Shown: piece by piece, positions 56,718 to 64,000 of the stretch
Layout: each line of letters begins with the position of its first letter
Position numbering within the stretch: the first letter of the stretch is position 1
Origin: Bacteroidota bacterium
GTDB taxonomy: Bacteria > Bacteroidota > Bacteroidia > Chitinophagales > Saprospiraceae
Assembly: GCA_030147525.1 (NCBI GenBank)
Contig: JASBVF010000016.1
Coordinates: 62,001 to 126,000 of the forward strand
DNA length: 64,000 nt
Direction: 5' to 3'
Program-made: the position numbers and the translations under genes
Notes under the pieces: generated by a model
Told to the model about the DNA's origin: nothing
What the model saw: only the letters and a program-made list of their open reading frames with translations
Database searches by the model: none

Positions 56718-59020
56718 CGCTGAAGCAACACTTTTTTTATTATCGCCTTCCCGTCGTTCATTTTTATTTCAATGAAATAAAAACCCTGTGGTAAGTGACC
56801 GGTATGCAGTGATGCATTGTTTTGACCCAAATTTTTCTCTTCAAAAATCACCGTTCCGACAGCGTTGTGCAAGCGAATTGTAGATGCTGTTGACGGCGCC
56901 TGCCATTCAGTTTTTAAAATTTCACCAAAAGGGTTAGGGTAAATTTTTACCCCAAACGCCTCACTTTCAACATCGTCGGCGGACAGGGGGTATAGGTTTT
57001 CTGCTCCCGGGGTGGCTTCCACCAACTGGAATGGCCCCGTCCCGTTCGGGAGTCTGCCGTAGGCTTTGTCGGATTCCTGAAGCGGGAAGTCAATCCCGTC
57101 GATCAGGGCAAAATTGTTGGCTGCGTCCGCAAAAATTCCCGCAAACTCGCCGCCTGCGCTCAGCTTGAAATTGGTGTGAAAAAGACCCTGGTCTTCGTCG
57201 TTGTCTGCCCAGAAAACGAGGTGCTCGCCCGGCTGAATCCAGAGGTCAGGCATCTGCCATTTGTCGGGTGTGCCCTGGTCATCGGAGAGGTAGTAGTTGC
57301 CGAGGTAGATGGGCACGTCGCTCAGGCTGAAAATTTCCAGCCAGTCGTCAAATTCACCGGCCTCATCGGCGAAGGTCGTGTTGTTGCTGGCCATGATTTC
57401 ATTCACCACCAGCGGCACGGCCGTGTTGCCGATGTAAATATTTTCAAAACCGCAAACCGGTTGGCGGCTCTGCTTGCCGGTGTTGTCCGAAGCCTGTACG
57501 AAGTATTCCAGCAGTGCCGTTTCGTTCAATGGTGGAATGAGGGCACCGAACAACTTGTCGCCGGCACTGCCGTCGGCGTGTTGGCCGTCGTCGTACATGG
57601 GTACGCAGGTCAGGTTCTGGCCGTTGAGTTGGTAGCAAACCTCCATGCTGGCAATGCTGCCGTCGTCTTCGCCTTTGGCCGTGATGGAAATGTCCTGCAG
57701 GGAATTGGGAAAATTGTTGGATACGCCTGTCACGATTGGGGCAATGTTGTTCAGCTGCAATTGCGACAGCGCCGAGGCTTTCCGCTCGTTGACAAACTCT
57801 TTCAAGCCAACCGGGGTATGAAAAAACGGCAGCCCCGTTTCAAAAGAACTTTGAAACTGCGCAAATGTGAATCCATAGTCCAGCGGCCGGTAAGGGTCGG
57901 CCTGTGCTGAAGGCGAAATCATGGTTCTGAGATCGTCGAGGTAAGTGAAAAATGTGCTGTTGAATATTTCACCGATAAATTTATTCAGGTAGAAGGAGAA
58001 CCGGTCCCGGTATTCCGGCACCATCAGCAGGCGCTTGTAAATCGGGCGGGGCTCGCCGGAGGCCCAGTTGTAAATATCCCGGGATGCCCAGTCGATGTTG
58101 AACCAGTCGATGCCGAAGGTATTGTCGAGGTCGTAGGGGATGTATTCGAATTTTCCATTAGCCTCGTTGTGGTAGAGGTAAAAATTATTTTTGTTAAAAA
58201 TCGGTCCGTCCCAATTGCCGGAAAGGATATCGAAAGCCGCCGCCCGCAGGAAGCCGTCCACGTTGAACACCTGCTCCAGTTCGCAAGGCAATTCTGCCAG
58301 CGGCGTGTTGTTCAGAATATCGATAAAATTGGCAAGGTCCGAATAGTCGTCTTCGTCTTCGTTGATGGTAAGTTCGTAGGCCCGGCGGCCGCCAAATTCC
58401 TCTTTGTAGAGGTCGGGGTTGGAGCCTTTGTACACCAGGTCGGCGGGCCAGAGGCATTTAAAAAGGTTGCCGTCGTTGTTGCCGAAACGCAGTTGCACGA
58501 ACTCCTCGTCGATGTGCTCCACATTGATGTACAATCCGAAAAAGTTGCCGTTGACATAAAATTCCACATGATTGGCCCTCGGCGCAGGCACTTCCATCCG
58601 GCGCAGCAGGTCCCAGCAGATTTTTGAGCGGGCCACAGCGGGGTCGTTGTGTTCGCCGTTGAGGTTGAGTTTTTCAAGACCTGCCCACTTGCGGCCCGGC
58701 TCGTAAGTGTTGAAGGAAACTTTGAAAGATTTTTTTTCAGCTTGCCGGGAGGTGTTGCCCCGCAAGCGAAACCCGACATTCTCCACGGTGTCCTTCATTT
58801 CACCATTATCAAAAATAAATGTGGCGTGCCAGTGGTAGTTGCTTTCCTCGTTGCCCGGAGCCAGCAGGATGTTCAGCGAATCCGGAGGCAGGAGGATGTC
58901 CACCCGGGGAATTACGTCGTCTTTGAAAACGGGCGGAAGGGCGGGGAAGGGGGTTTGCGCCAGCAAAAAATACGGCAGCAGAATGGCCAGCGTCAGCCAG
59001 GTGTGTCGGAGTGCTTTCAT
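56714..59020 (-). CDS. CotH kinase-family protein with LTD domain and type IX sorting tail
   Basis: From ATG 59020 the protein has 768 residues with a signal peptide (LTLAILLPYFLLAQ). The CotH kinase-like domain is at about residues 35-430 (GFRLRGNTSRQAEKKSFKVSF, LNLNGEHNDPAVAR, NGNFFGLYINVEHIDEEFV, FEYIPYDLDNTFGID with the metal-binding Asp). A lamin-tail domain follows at about 555-675 (VVNEIMASNNTTFADEAGEFDDWLEIF split in two). The last 80 residues are a type IX secretion sorting domain (VKIYPNPFGEIL, PQGFYFIEIKMNDGKAI). I infer a surface-exposed protein kinase or phosphate-transferring enzyme acting on secreted proteins. The frame runs on upstream of the start but lacks protein character there. 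Confidence 0.88.
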   Translation of the reverse strand: MKALRHTWLTLAILLPYFLLAQTPFPALPPVFKDDVIPRVDILLPPDSLNILLAPGNEESNYHWHATFIFDNGEMKDTVENVGFRLRGNTSRQAEKKSFKVSFNTYEPGRKWAGLEKLNLNGEHNDPAVARSKICWDLLRRMEVPAPRANHVEFYVNGNFFGLYINVEHIDEEFVQLRFGNNDGNLFKCLWPADLVYKGSNPDLYKEEFGGRRAYELTINEDEDDYSDLANFIDILNNTPLAELPCELEQVFNVDGFLRAAAFDILSGNWDGPIFNKNNFYLYHNEANGKFEYIPYDLDNTFGIDWFNIDWASRDIYNWASGEPRPIYKRLLMVPEYRDRFSFYLNKFIGEIFNSTFFTYLDDLRTMISPSAQADPYRPLDYGFTFAQFQSSFETGLPFFHTPVGLKEFVNERKASALSQLQLNNIAPIVTGVSNNFPNSLQDISITAKGEDDGSIASMEVCYQLNGQNLTCVPMYDDGQHADGSAGDKLFGALIPPLNETALLEYFVQASDNTGKQSRQPVCGFENIYIGNTAVPLVVNEIMASNNTTFADEAGEFDDWLEIFSLSDVPIYLGNYYLSDDQGTPDKWQMPDLWIQPGEHLVFWADNDEDQGLFHTNFKLSAGGEFAGIFADAANNFALIDGIDFPLQESDKAYGRLPNGTGPFQLVEATPGAENLYPLSADDVESEAFGVKIYPNPFGEILKTEWQAPSTASTIRLHNAVGTVIFEEKNLGQNNASLHTGHLPQGFYFIEIKMNDGKAIIKKVLLQR

Positions 59021-59055
59021 TTTTCTTTTTTTGATGAACTTTAAAATTAGGAAGG

Positions 59056-60156
59056 TCAGGCTTGTTCCGTTAACTCCCCGTACAGTTTTTTCATGTTCGA
59101 AATTGTGTCCCGTATATTGAAATTCGTGATGATTTGCTCCCTGGCCTGGCGGCCAAACTCCTGGCAAAGCGCCCGGTCGTGGTACAATTTCAAAATCGCT
59201 TCCGCAATCGCCTTCGGGGCTTTCGGCGGTACGACGAGACCGCATTTTTCTTCAATCACCAGCCCCCGGTTGCCGGGAATGTCCGTGATGACGGGCGCCA
59301 CGCCCAATGACATAGCTTCGATCACCGCCTTGGTCGTTGCCTCCCCGAAGAGCGAAGTGAGCAAAAAAACATCACTCGCTGCTACGATATTCAGTACGTC
59401 GGTACGGTAGCCGGGCAGGTGAATTTTATTTCGGTTTGGGCTTTGTTCAATCAGCTTACGGTTCCCGCCGGCATCCATGTTTTTACCCACCAGCAAAAAA
59501 TGAATGGGCAATTCCGGCGGTAACAGGTACGTCGATTGGAGCAGGTAGGGGATGCCTTTCATCCGGCGGTTGTTCGCAACGCAGGTCACCCAAAACGCAT
59601 CCGCCGGAATGCCTTCCATTCGGTTGCGGTCGATGGGGCTGATGTCAGCGTACCAATCCGGCGAGTGCCCTTTATGAATGGTGACAGCCTTGCTTTTTTT
59701 GAAAAAAAGCTGGCGATGGAGCAACTCCTCGATGGCACTGGCGATGCAGGTAATTTTATCGACCCGGGGGTGCAGGTATTTGAGGTAGGCGGTTGGATCG
59801 TACCAGTGGATGTTTCCGGTGAAGCCCCGGTAAAGCACCACTTTTACGGACAGACCCTTCGCCGCCTGGATACCGTTGAGGATGGCTTTCCCGTTGAAAA
59901 GATGGAGTATGTCGTGTTTTCCGGCTGTCAGCTCACTTCTGATTCGCTGAATTTCGGCTCTGTCCAGCTTTTTTTCAGGGTGAAAATCGATGACCCGGAT
60001 GCCCGCCTCCCGGAATTTTTTCACGTAGGCAGCGTCCCCGTAAGTCATAATTTCCACTTCAACTCCCGCCTTTTTCAGTCCGATGAAAAGTTCCGCCTCC
60101 GGGCGTACGGAGTTCGTTTCACGATAATTGCTGATAACGAGGACTTTTATTTTCAT
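59056..60156 (-). CDS. Family 4 glycosyltransferase
   Basis: This GT-B fold enzyme transfers a sugar from a nucleotide sugar, probably in polysaccharide or glycolipid synthesis. ATG 60156 (MKIKVLVISNYRE) was chosen; a start at 60186 would lie inside the -7 element. The C-terminal domain has the EX7E-type donor motif in SLFGEATTKAVIEAMSLGVAPVITDIPGNRG in two parts, then CGLVVPPKAPKAIAEAILKLY. The N-terminal domain has HILHLFNGKAILNGIQAA and the loop FTGNIHWYDPTAYLKY. It is 366 residues long. It is divergent from purD, with back-to-back promoters. Confidence 0.88.
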   Translation of the reverse strand: MKIKVLVISNYRETNSVRPEAELFIGLKKAGVEVEIMTYGDAAYVKKFREAGIRVIDFHPEKKLDRAEIQRIRSELTAGKHDILHLFNGKAILNGIQAAKGLSVKVVLYRGFTGNIHWYDPTAYLKYLHPRVDKITCIASAIEELLHRQLFFKKSKAVTIHKGHSPDWYADISPIDRNRMEGIPADAFWVTCVANNRRMKGIPYLLQSTYLLPPELPIHFLLVGKNMDAGGNRKLIEQSPNRNKIHLPGYRTDVLNIVAASDVFLLTSLFGEATTKAVIEAMSLGVAPVITDIPGNRGLVIEEKCGLVVPPKAPKAIAEAILKLYHDRALCQEFGRQAREQIITNFNIRDTISNMKKLYGELTEQA

Positions 60157-60183
60157 AAAATTCAGGTTGAAATACGGTTGGGG

Positions 60184-60191
60184 CAAAGGTA
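60184..60191 (-). promoter_or_regulatory. -7 promoter element of the glycosyltransferase gene
   Basis: The minus strand reads TACCTTTG, an exact TAnnTTTG, 27 bp before the ATG at 60156. Confidence 0.5.
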
Positions 60192-60227
60192 GTCATCCCT
60201 GCTGGCAGGAGTTGTCACGCCAACTTT

Positions 60228-60235
60228 TATCTTTG
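60228..60235 (+). promoter_or_regulatory. -7 promoter element of purD
   Basis: TATCTTTG is an exact TAnnTTTG, 35 bp before the purD start and 36 bp from the divergent element at 60184-60191. Confidence 0.5.
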
Positions 60236-60245
60236 CCCAACTTCG

Positions 60246-60270
60246 CTAATCGTTAAATCGTAAATCGTTC
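60246..60270. repeat. Word repeat in the purD leader
   Basis: AATCG recurs at 60248, 60256 and 60263, 7-8 bp apart, ending at the start codon. Same style as the tracts before scpB and lpxD. Confidence 0.4.
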
Positions 60271-61542
60271 ATGAAAATATTACTCCTCGGCAGCGGCGGC
60301 AGGGAGCATGCCTTCGCCTGGAAGCTCAGCCAAAGCCCGCTTTGCAAGAAATTATACATCGCCCCCGGTAACGCCGGGACTGCAACCTGTGGTGAAAACG
60401 TTGATCTCGACAACGAGGACAACGCCGCCATCCATGATTTTGTAGTCAACAACGCCATCGACATAGTCGTCGTCGGACCGGAAGCGCCGCTCGTCAACGG
60501 CGTCTGGAATTACCTCCGCAAAATGCGCAGTAGTTCCCACATCCCTGTCATCGGGCCGTCGTTGCAGGGTGCCAAGCTGGAAGGCAGCAAGAGTTACGCT
60601 AAAAAATTCATGCAGGAATTCGGCATTCCGACGGCGGGCTACCGGGAATATTTTGCGACGAAAACTATCGCTGCCGTCAATTTTTTAAAGAAAAAAGCCA
60701 CCGTGCCCATCGTGCTGAAAGCTGACGGACTGGCTGCCGGCAAAGGCGTCGTCATCTGCCAGAGCCGTGAAGAAGCGGTCGCTGAAATGCAGGAAATGCT
60801 CAGCGGAAAGTTTGGCGAAGCCAGCCGCAAGGTCGTGATCGAGGAATTCCTGAGCGGCATTGAGTTCAGCGTGTTTGTGCTGACGGATGGCGATTCTTAT
60901 AAAATTTTGCCAGTCGCCAAGGACTACAAACGTATCGGAGAAGGCGACACCGGGCCGAACACCGGTGGCATGGGGGCCGTTTCCCCGCCGCCGTTCGTGG
61001 ATGAAGTTTTGATGAAAAAAGTCGAGGATCGCATCATCAAACCCACGATCGCCGGTTTGAAAAAAAGACAAATCGAGTACCAGGGCTTCATTTTTCTCGG
61101 CCTCATCAAAGTGGGCGACGACCCGTTCGTCATCGAATACAACTGCCGCATGGGCGACCCGGAGACGGAAGTCGTGCTGCCCCGCCTGAAAAATGACCTC
61201 GTCGAACTGCTGCTCGCCGTGAGGGACCGCCGCCTCGACCGGGTCAACATCGAAGAGGACGAACGTGCCGCCACGACGATCATCCTTGCCAGCGGCGGCT
61301 ATCCTGGCAGCTACGCCAAAGGCAAAGCCATCACCGGGCTGGATAAAGTGGAAGGCAGCATCGTTTTTCACGCAGGCACGAAAGCCGCCAACGGCCAGGT
61401 CGTTACTAACGGCGGGCGGGTGCTGGCGGTTACTTCCTTCGGCGAGACTTTCCGGGATGCGCTGGCGGTTTCGAATAAAAATGCGGAGGTGATCAAGTTC
61501 GACGGGAAATATTTCAGGAAGGATATCGGGTTTGATTTGTGA
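60271..61542 (+). CDS. purD: Phosphoribosylamine-glycine ligase
   Basis: PurD joins phosphoribosylamine and glycine using ATP, the second step of purine synthesis. The 423-residue protein shows MKILLLGSGGREHAFAWKLSQSP, APGNAGTA, VVGPEAPLVNGV, GPSLQGAKLEGSKSYAKKFM, ATP-grasp parts VLKADGLAAGKGVVICQ and IEEFLSGIEFSVFVLTDG, DYKRIGEGDTGPNTGGMGAVSPPPF and EYNCRMGDPETEVVLPRL. It is complete and of normal length. No other pur gene lies next to it. Confidence 0.95.
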   Translation: MKILLLGSGGREHAFAWKLSQSPLCKKLYIAPGNAGTATCGENVDLDNEDNAAIHDFVVNNAIDIVVVGPEAPLVNGVWNYLRKMRSSSHIPVIGPSLQGAKLEGSKSYAKKFMQEFGIPTAGYREYFATKTIAAVNFLKKKATVPIVLKADGLAAGKGVVICQSREEAVAEMQEMLSGKFGEASRKVVIEEFLSGIEFSVFVLTDGDSYKILPVAKDYKRIGEGDTGPNTGGMGAVSPPPFVDEVLMKKVEDRIIKPTIAGLKKRQIEYQGFIFLGLIKVGDDPFVIEYNCRMGDPETEVVLPRLKNDLVELLLAVRDRRLDRVNIEEDERAATTIILASGGYPGSYAKGKAITGLDKVEGSIVFHAGTKAANGQVVTNGGRVLAVTSFGETFRDALAVSNKNAEVIKFDGKYFRKDIGFDL

Positions 61543-61738
61543 GTGAAAAAGTTGGCGGCAACACTTTCCCTGTTTTACCGGAAAGCTAAAATTCCATTAC
61601 AATTGATGGTTCTCCCCCTACGTATTGGCTCCCTAAAAACCGACATGGTCGGTTGTTAAATTTATTGGCACTTCTTGGCGGAATAAAAGATAATGTTTTT
61701 CTTTGGCGAAATAATTCACCATTAAACTATATAGTATC

Positions 61739-61876
61739 ATGCGTTCTCCAAAATTATTTCTCGCCTTTGTAGTTTTTGCTGCTATTTTCGTTTTTTCCTG
61801 TAAGAAAGATGCCGACAGCCTTTTGAACAGTACACAGTCTTCTGTTACTTCACCCAATCCAAGTGGGGGGGGGTAG
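61739..61876 (+). CDS. Lipoprotein signal peptide fragment, out of frame with the protease gene
   Basis: This 45-codon frame encodes a lipoprotein signal (AFVVFAAIFVFSC, Cys21) followed by KKDADSLLNSTQSSVTSPNP and then Ser-Gly-Gly-Gly, ending in TAG right after a run of nine G. One extra G (or two fewer) would join it in frame with the 617-residue protein downstream, whose reading frame is open from the G run onward (VEIRSTDSEYQ before its first ATG). I read the two as one gene, 61739-63759, now in the off state or broken, or else a base-calling error in the homopolymer. Confidence 0.75.
   Translation: MRSPKLFLAFVVFAAIFVFSCKKDADSLLNSTQSSVTSPNPSGGG
61865..61873 (+). repeat. Run of nine G at the lipoprotein frame junction
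   Basis: Nine consecutive G lie between the signal-peptide frame and the body of the protease-like gene. G9 gives a stop directly after the run; G10 or G7 would give one continuous lipoprotein. Runs of this kind are typical slippage sites. Confidence 0.85.
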
Positions 61877-61905
61877 AAATTAGAAGTACCGATTCGGAAT
61901 ATCAA

Positions 61906-63759
61906 ATGATGGTTCTTGGCCAAAAACGCAACAATCCTTACTCGGTTGCTGTCATGACACAGGCTTGGAACAATCTTTACGATCCTGATGTGACCGCACT
62001 GCCTGCTACCGATCTTTACGTTCGTTTCCTTCCCGCTGATCTTCAGGAATACAAAGAACTTCTCGAACTGGAAGAAACCCGTGACCTTGACTTCGACGAC
62101 TATCCCCTTGATTATGAGATTATTGAGGAAGGTGGGTGGTATCACGATCCATCCATTCCGGATGACCGGCCGACCTGGCAATACACGGTGGTCCCGCCCA
62201 ATTTTGAGTTTCCCAACATTCATTATGAAATACTGGAGGAGTTGGTACTGGCTCCCTATTATTCCTACCTCACAGCAGAGGCATACAGAATTACGGGCAA
62301 TGACTATGAATCGGAGGGCAATCCGGAAATTCCCTGCGATCCACAGTATTGCGGCTCTTGGCCATGTTGTCTTTTGGTGGCTATGCCATGCAATGAACCT
62401 TGCGGAAACGATCCGGCCTGTGTGCCCGGCGCTCCCGATTGGCCGAAATGCCTTGAGATTATCATCGGCGGTGGCGGTGGTGGTGGCCAGAGTACGAACG
62501 ATTGTGATTGCCCCATACCCTCCAACACCAGATTCCCAGCCGGTTGTATCCAGGTAGAGGATACCCAATTGGGTAATGAAGGTGTGCGACACTTGAAAGT
62601 AGTGGTCAAAGACGGGTTATTCCAACGGGTAAGGACGGAAACCGACGACAATGGCTGTTTCTTAGTAGAGAAACAGCATAGCAAGAAGGTGAAGATTAAG
62701 ATCAAGTTTCAGAATGAGAAGGCCAGGTTTAGAGCGATACGGGAACTTGAAATCGATAATATTTTAGAGTATGCTCAGGTTATGAAGCATCGGATAATTT
62801 TGAATAATCCGCCATACAATAATGTGCATGTTCTGTACAATCAAAACAACAATCTTTCATCGCACGAAAGAGCCAGATGGTATGCTTCAACGGGCAATAA
62901 TGCTTTGCACGAATACTATGAGTTTGCTGGTCAGGACGGGATAACACTGCCACCACAAACACTAGATGTACTTATTACGCCAAGTGTAGAAGGCGAAGCG
63001 GCACCCATGTTCGACGAAATGAGCGTGAACCCTCTAACATTGATTAATGGAACTGCACAGTTATACTATTTTATGAACTGGGAGCAGGCATGGCCACCGT
63101 TTACACCTGGTCTTGGAGCATTCACCACGTTACTCACAGCGTATCTAGCTTTTTGGGCACCTGATATCGTCTATAATCACGGGGGCGAGAATGAACCATC
63201 TGATCAAATAAAGGATACCTACTACCATGAATTCGCTCATGCATCTCATTACAATGCATTGAACAGCAATCAGTATTGGATGAATAACATTCTTTACGTT
63301 TGGGACCAGGGAGGCTATGGAAATGGAACACAACCCGGAGCTGGAAGGTGTGCTGTAATCGAAATGTGGGGATTTCACATGGGGCCAACTTATGCTGATA
63401 GGCAATATGAGCTTGATCATAGCTTTGAACTACCGTCGGCCCCTTTGCTCGACAGACAACAAAACAGGCATGTCAATCGGCTTGAAAGAAGAGGAGACTA
63501 CCGAATTATTGCGGGATTCATACCTGGAGGGCTTTGTCACGATCTTATTGACGACAATTTTAATCCTTTACCAGGGGCCTCTGAAAACGTCAATATTACG
63601 AACGACGACGTAACTGGTTATCAAAATGCCAGTATTTTTACAAAAATGACGTCAAATATTTCCTCGCCGTCGAATTTGAGAGATCAATTGAAGACTGTCT
63701 TGCCAACTGGTATAACAGGAGTTGATATTGACGACTTATTTAGCGACTATGGTTGGTGA
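61906..63759 (+). CDS. Zincin-type metalloprotease-like surface protein
   Basis: The 617-residue frame lacks its own signal peptide, which lies upstream in another frame. The N-terminal 200 residues resemble Bacteroidota surface lipoproteins (NPYSVAVMTQAWNNL, LTAEAYRITGNDYE) and contain a Gly-rich spacer and several Cys (CDPQYCGSWPCC, CDCPIPSN). A carboxypeptidase-regulatory-like part follows at about 210-270 (EGVRHLKVVVKDG, TDDNGCFLV). The zinc motif is HExxH in TYYHEFAHASHY (about 443-447), with a possible third ligand Glu in VIEMWGFHMG 40 residues later. I infer a secreted protease-like enzyme anchored to the outer membrane once the frame is restored. Relatives of the N-terminal part are unnamed. 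Confidence 0.75.
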   Translation: MMVLGQKRNNPYSVAVMTQAWNNLYDPDVTALPATDLYVRFLPADLQEYKELLELEETRDLDFDDYPLDYEIIEEGGWYHDPSIPDDRPTWQYTVVPPNFEFPNIHYEILEELVLAPYYSYLTAEAYRITGNDYESEGNPEIPCDPQYCGSWPCCLLVAMPCNEPCGNDPACVPGAPDWPKCLEIIIGGGGGGGQSTNDCDCPIPSNTRFPAGCIQVEDTQLGNEGVRHLKVVVKDGLFQRVRTETDDNGCFLVEKQHSKKVKIKIKFQNEKARFRAIRELEIDNILEYAQVMKHRIILNNPPYNNVHVLYNQNNNLSSHERARWYASTGNNALHEYYEFAGQDGITLPPQTLDVLITPSVEGEAAPMFDEMSVNPLTLINGTAQLYYFMNWEQAWPPFTPGLGAFTTLLTAYLAFWAPDIVYNHGGENEPSDQIKDTYYHEFAHASHYNALNSNQYWMNNILYVWDQGGYGNGTQPGAGRCAVIEMWGFHMGPTYADRQYELDHSFELPSAPLLDRQQNRHVNRLERRGDYRIIAGFIPGGLCHDLIDDNFNPLPGASENVNITNDDVTGYQNASIFTKMTSNISSPSNLRDQLKTVLPTGITGVDIDDLFSDYGW

Positions 63760-63762
63760 TAC

Positions 63763-63921
63763 ATATCAGCCCGATCAGTAACAAACTTTACCGGATTTAT
63801 AGAAGGATATGGATAGGTTGTACAAAGCCAGAGCCATGTACATTTATATACTTCTCAGTCTCAGTTGATGGAATGTACAAAACCTGATTCGTTGAAGTAT
63901 AAATACTGATCGGGCTGATAT
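63763..63921. repeat. 18-bp perfect inverted repeat spanning 159 bp
   Basis: Bases 63763-63780 and 63904-63921 are perfect inverted copies (ATATCAGCCCGATCAGTA), separated by 123 bp that contain no gene but have two further partly complementary GGTT/TGTACA segments. It fills the gap between the protease-like gene and the next gene. It could be a terminator, a decayed small mobile element or a recombination site. Confidence 0.65.
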
Positions 63922-63962
63922 TATCTAAGAGCTTTCTTTATGCTTATCCAAAATATAAAAAC

Positions 63963-64000
63963 ATGAAACTGAATAAAGCCTTTTCTCTTTTATTTCTAAC
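63963..64000 (+). CDS. Start of a further gene, cut by the window end
   Basis: ATG 63963 begins MKLNKAFSLLFL, which looks like the start of a signal peptide or lipoprotein signal. Only 12 complete codons are visible, so nothing can be said of the product. It lies 41 bp after the 18-bp inverted repeat. Confidence 0.4.
   Translation, partial: MKLNKAFSLLFL

Noticed and set aside
61633-62592. Minus-strand frame of 319 codons across the G run and signal peptide
   Set aside because: It spans an intergenic region, the G run and part of the protease-like gene without any domain or start signal; regarded as chance.
1-64000. tRNA, rRNA, CRISPR arrays and insertion sequences
   Set aside because: No cloverleaf with a T-loop GTTCRA core, no ribosomal sequence, no regular direct-repeat/spacer array and no transposase domain was recognised by eye. 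Small or unusual RNAs could still be missed.

Overview
The window looks like chromosomal DNA of a Bacteroidota bacterium, most likely of the Saprospiria (Saprospira/Lewinella/Haliscomenobacter group). The signs are: families that are mostly Bacteroidota (DUF2480, DUF5686 with a carboxypeptidase-like plug domain, DUF4833, GxxExxY, a CotH protein with a type IX sorting tail); repeated exact matches to the Bacteroidota -7 promoter element TAnnTTTG; almost no Shine-Dalgarno sequences; a degradative-type HMG-CoA reductase next to a type 2 IPP isomerase; and a mitochondrial-type citrate synthase. No rRNA, tRNA, CRISPR array, prophage or recognisable transposase was seen. The placement is inferred from gene content only.

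Layout. 1-5.5 kb: an unknown membrane protein, scpB, DUF2480, a lytic transglycosylase, an SDR, a ROK kinase and a small VapBC-type toxin-antitoxin pair. 5.56-9.3 kb: ileS behind an isoleucine-rich leader peptide and terminator. 9.4-10.4 kb: a lipoprotein cytochrome c and a DUF2784 protein. 10.5-15.2 kb: a four-gene phenylalanine/tyrosine operon (prephenate dehydratase, aminotransferase, prephenate dehydrogenase, DAHP synthase-chorismate mutase) behind two tandem Phe/Tyr-rich leader peptides, each with its own terminator. 15.2-23.7 kb: topoisomerase IV subunit B, a gamma-carboxylase-like membrane protein, a nitrilase, a four-repeat helix-hairpin-helix protein with histone-H1-like linkers, and a thioredoxin-fold protein. 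23.8-30.3 kb: a large secreted cytochrome/PA14/propeller/DUF1080 protein, a GxxExxY gene inside perfect 31-bp inverted repeats, comEC and yqeY. 30.9-46.5 kb: lpxD, mevalonate-pathway genes, an ECF sigma factor, a PpiD-like chaperone, citrate synthase, mfd and a class III aminotransferase. 46.6-61.5 kb: a hybrid one-protein two-component regulator, an SDR/DUF6134/epimerase cluster, DUF5686, a CDP-alcohol phosphotransferase, CotH, a glycosyltransferase and purD. 61.7-64 kb: a zinc-protease-like lipoprotein whose signal peptide is separated from its body by a frameshift at a run of nine G, then an 18-bp inverted repeat and the start of another gene.

Most notable: (1) three complete ribosome-mediated attenuators in one window (one Ile, two tandem Phe/Tyr) with antiterminator pairings that can be read by eye; (2) an isoleucyl-tRNA synthetase whose HIGH motif reads GIHH, the arrangement linked to extreme mupirocin resistance; (3) a 516-bp GxxExxY cassette bounded by perfect 31-bp inverted repeats that supply the last codons of comEC; (4) a G9 tract that could switch a surface lipoprotein on and off; (5) about ten short tracts of 7-8-bp periodic word repeats at gene edges, some paired into long hairpins and one lying inside mfd.
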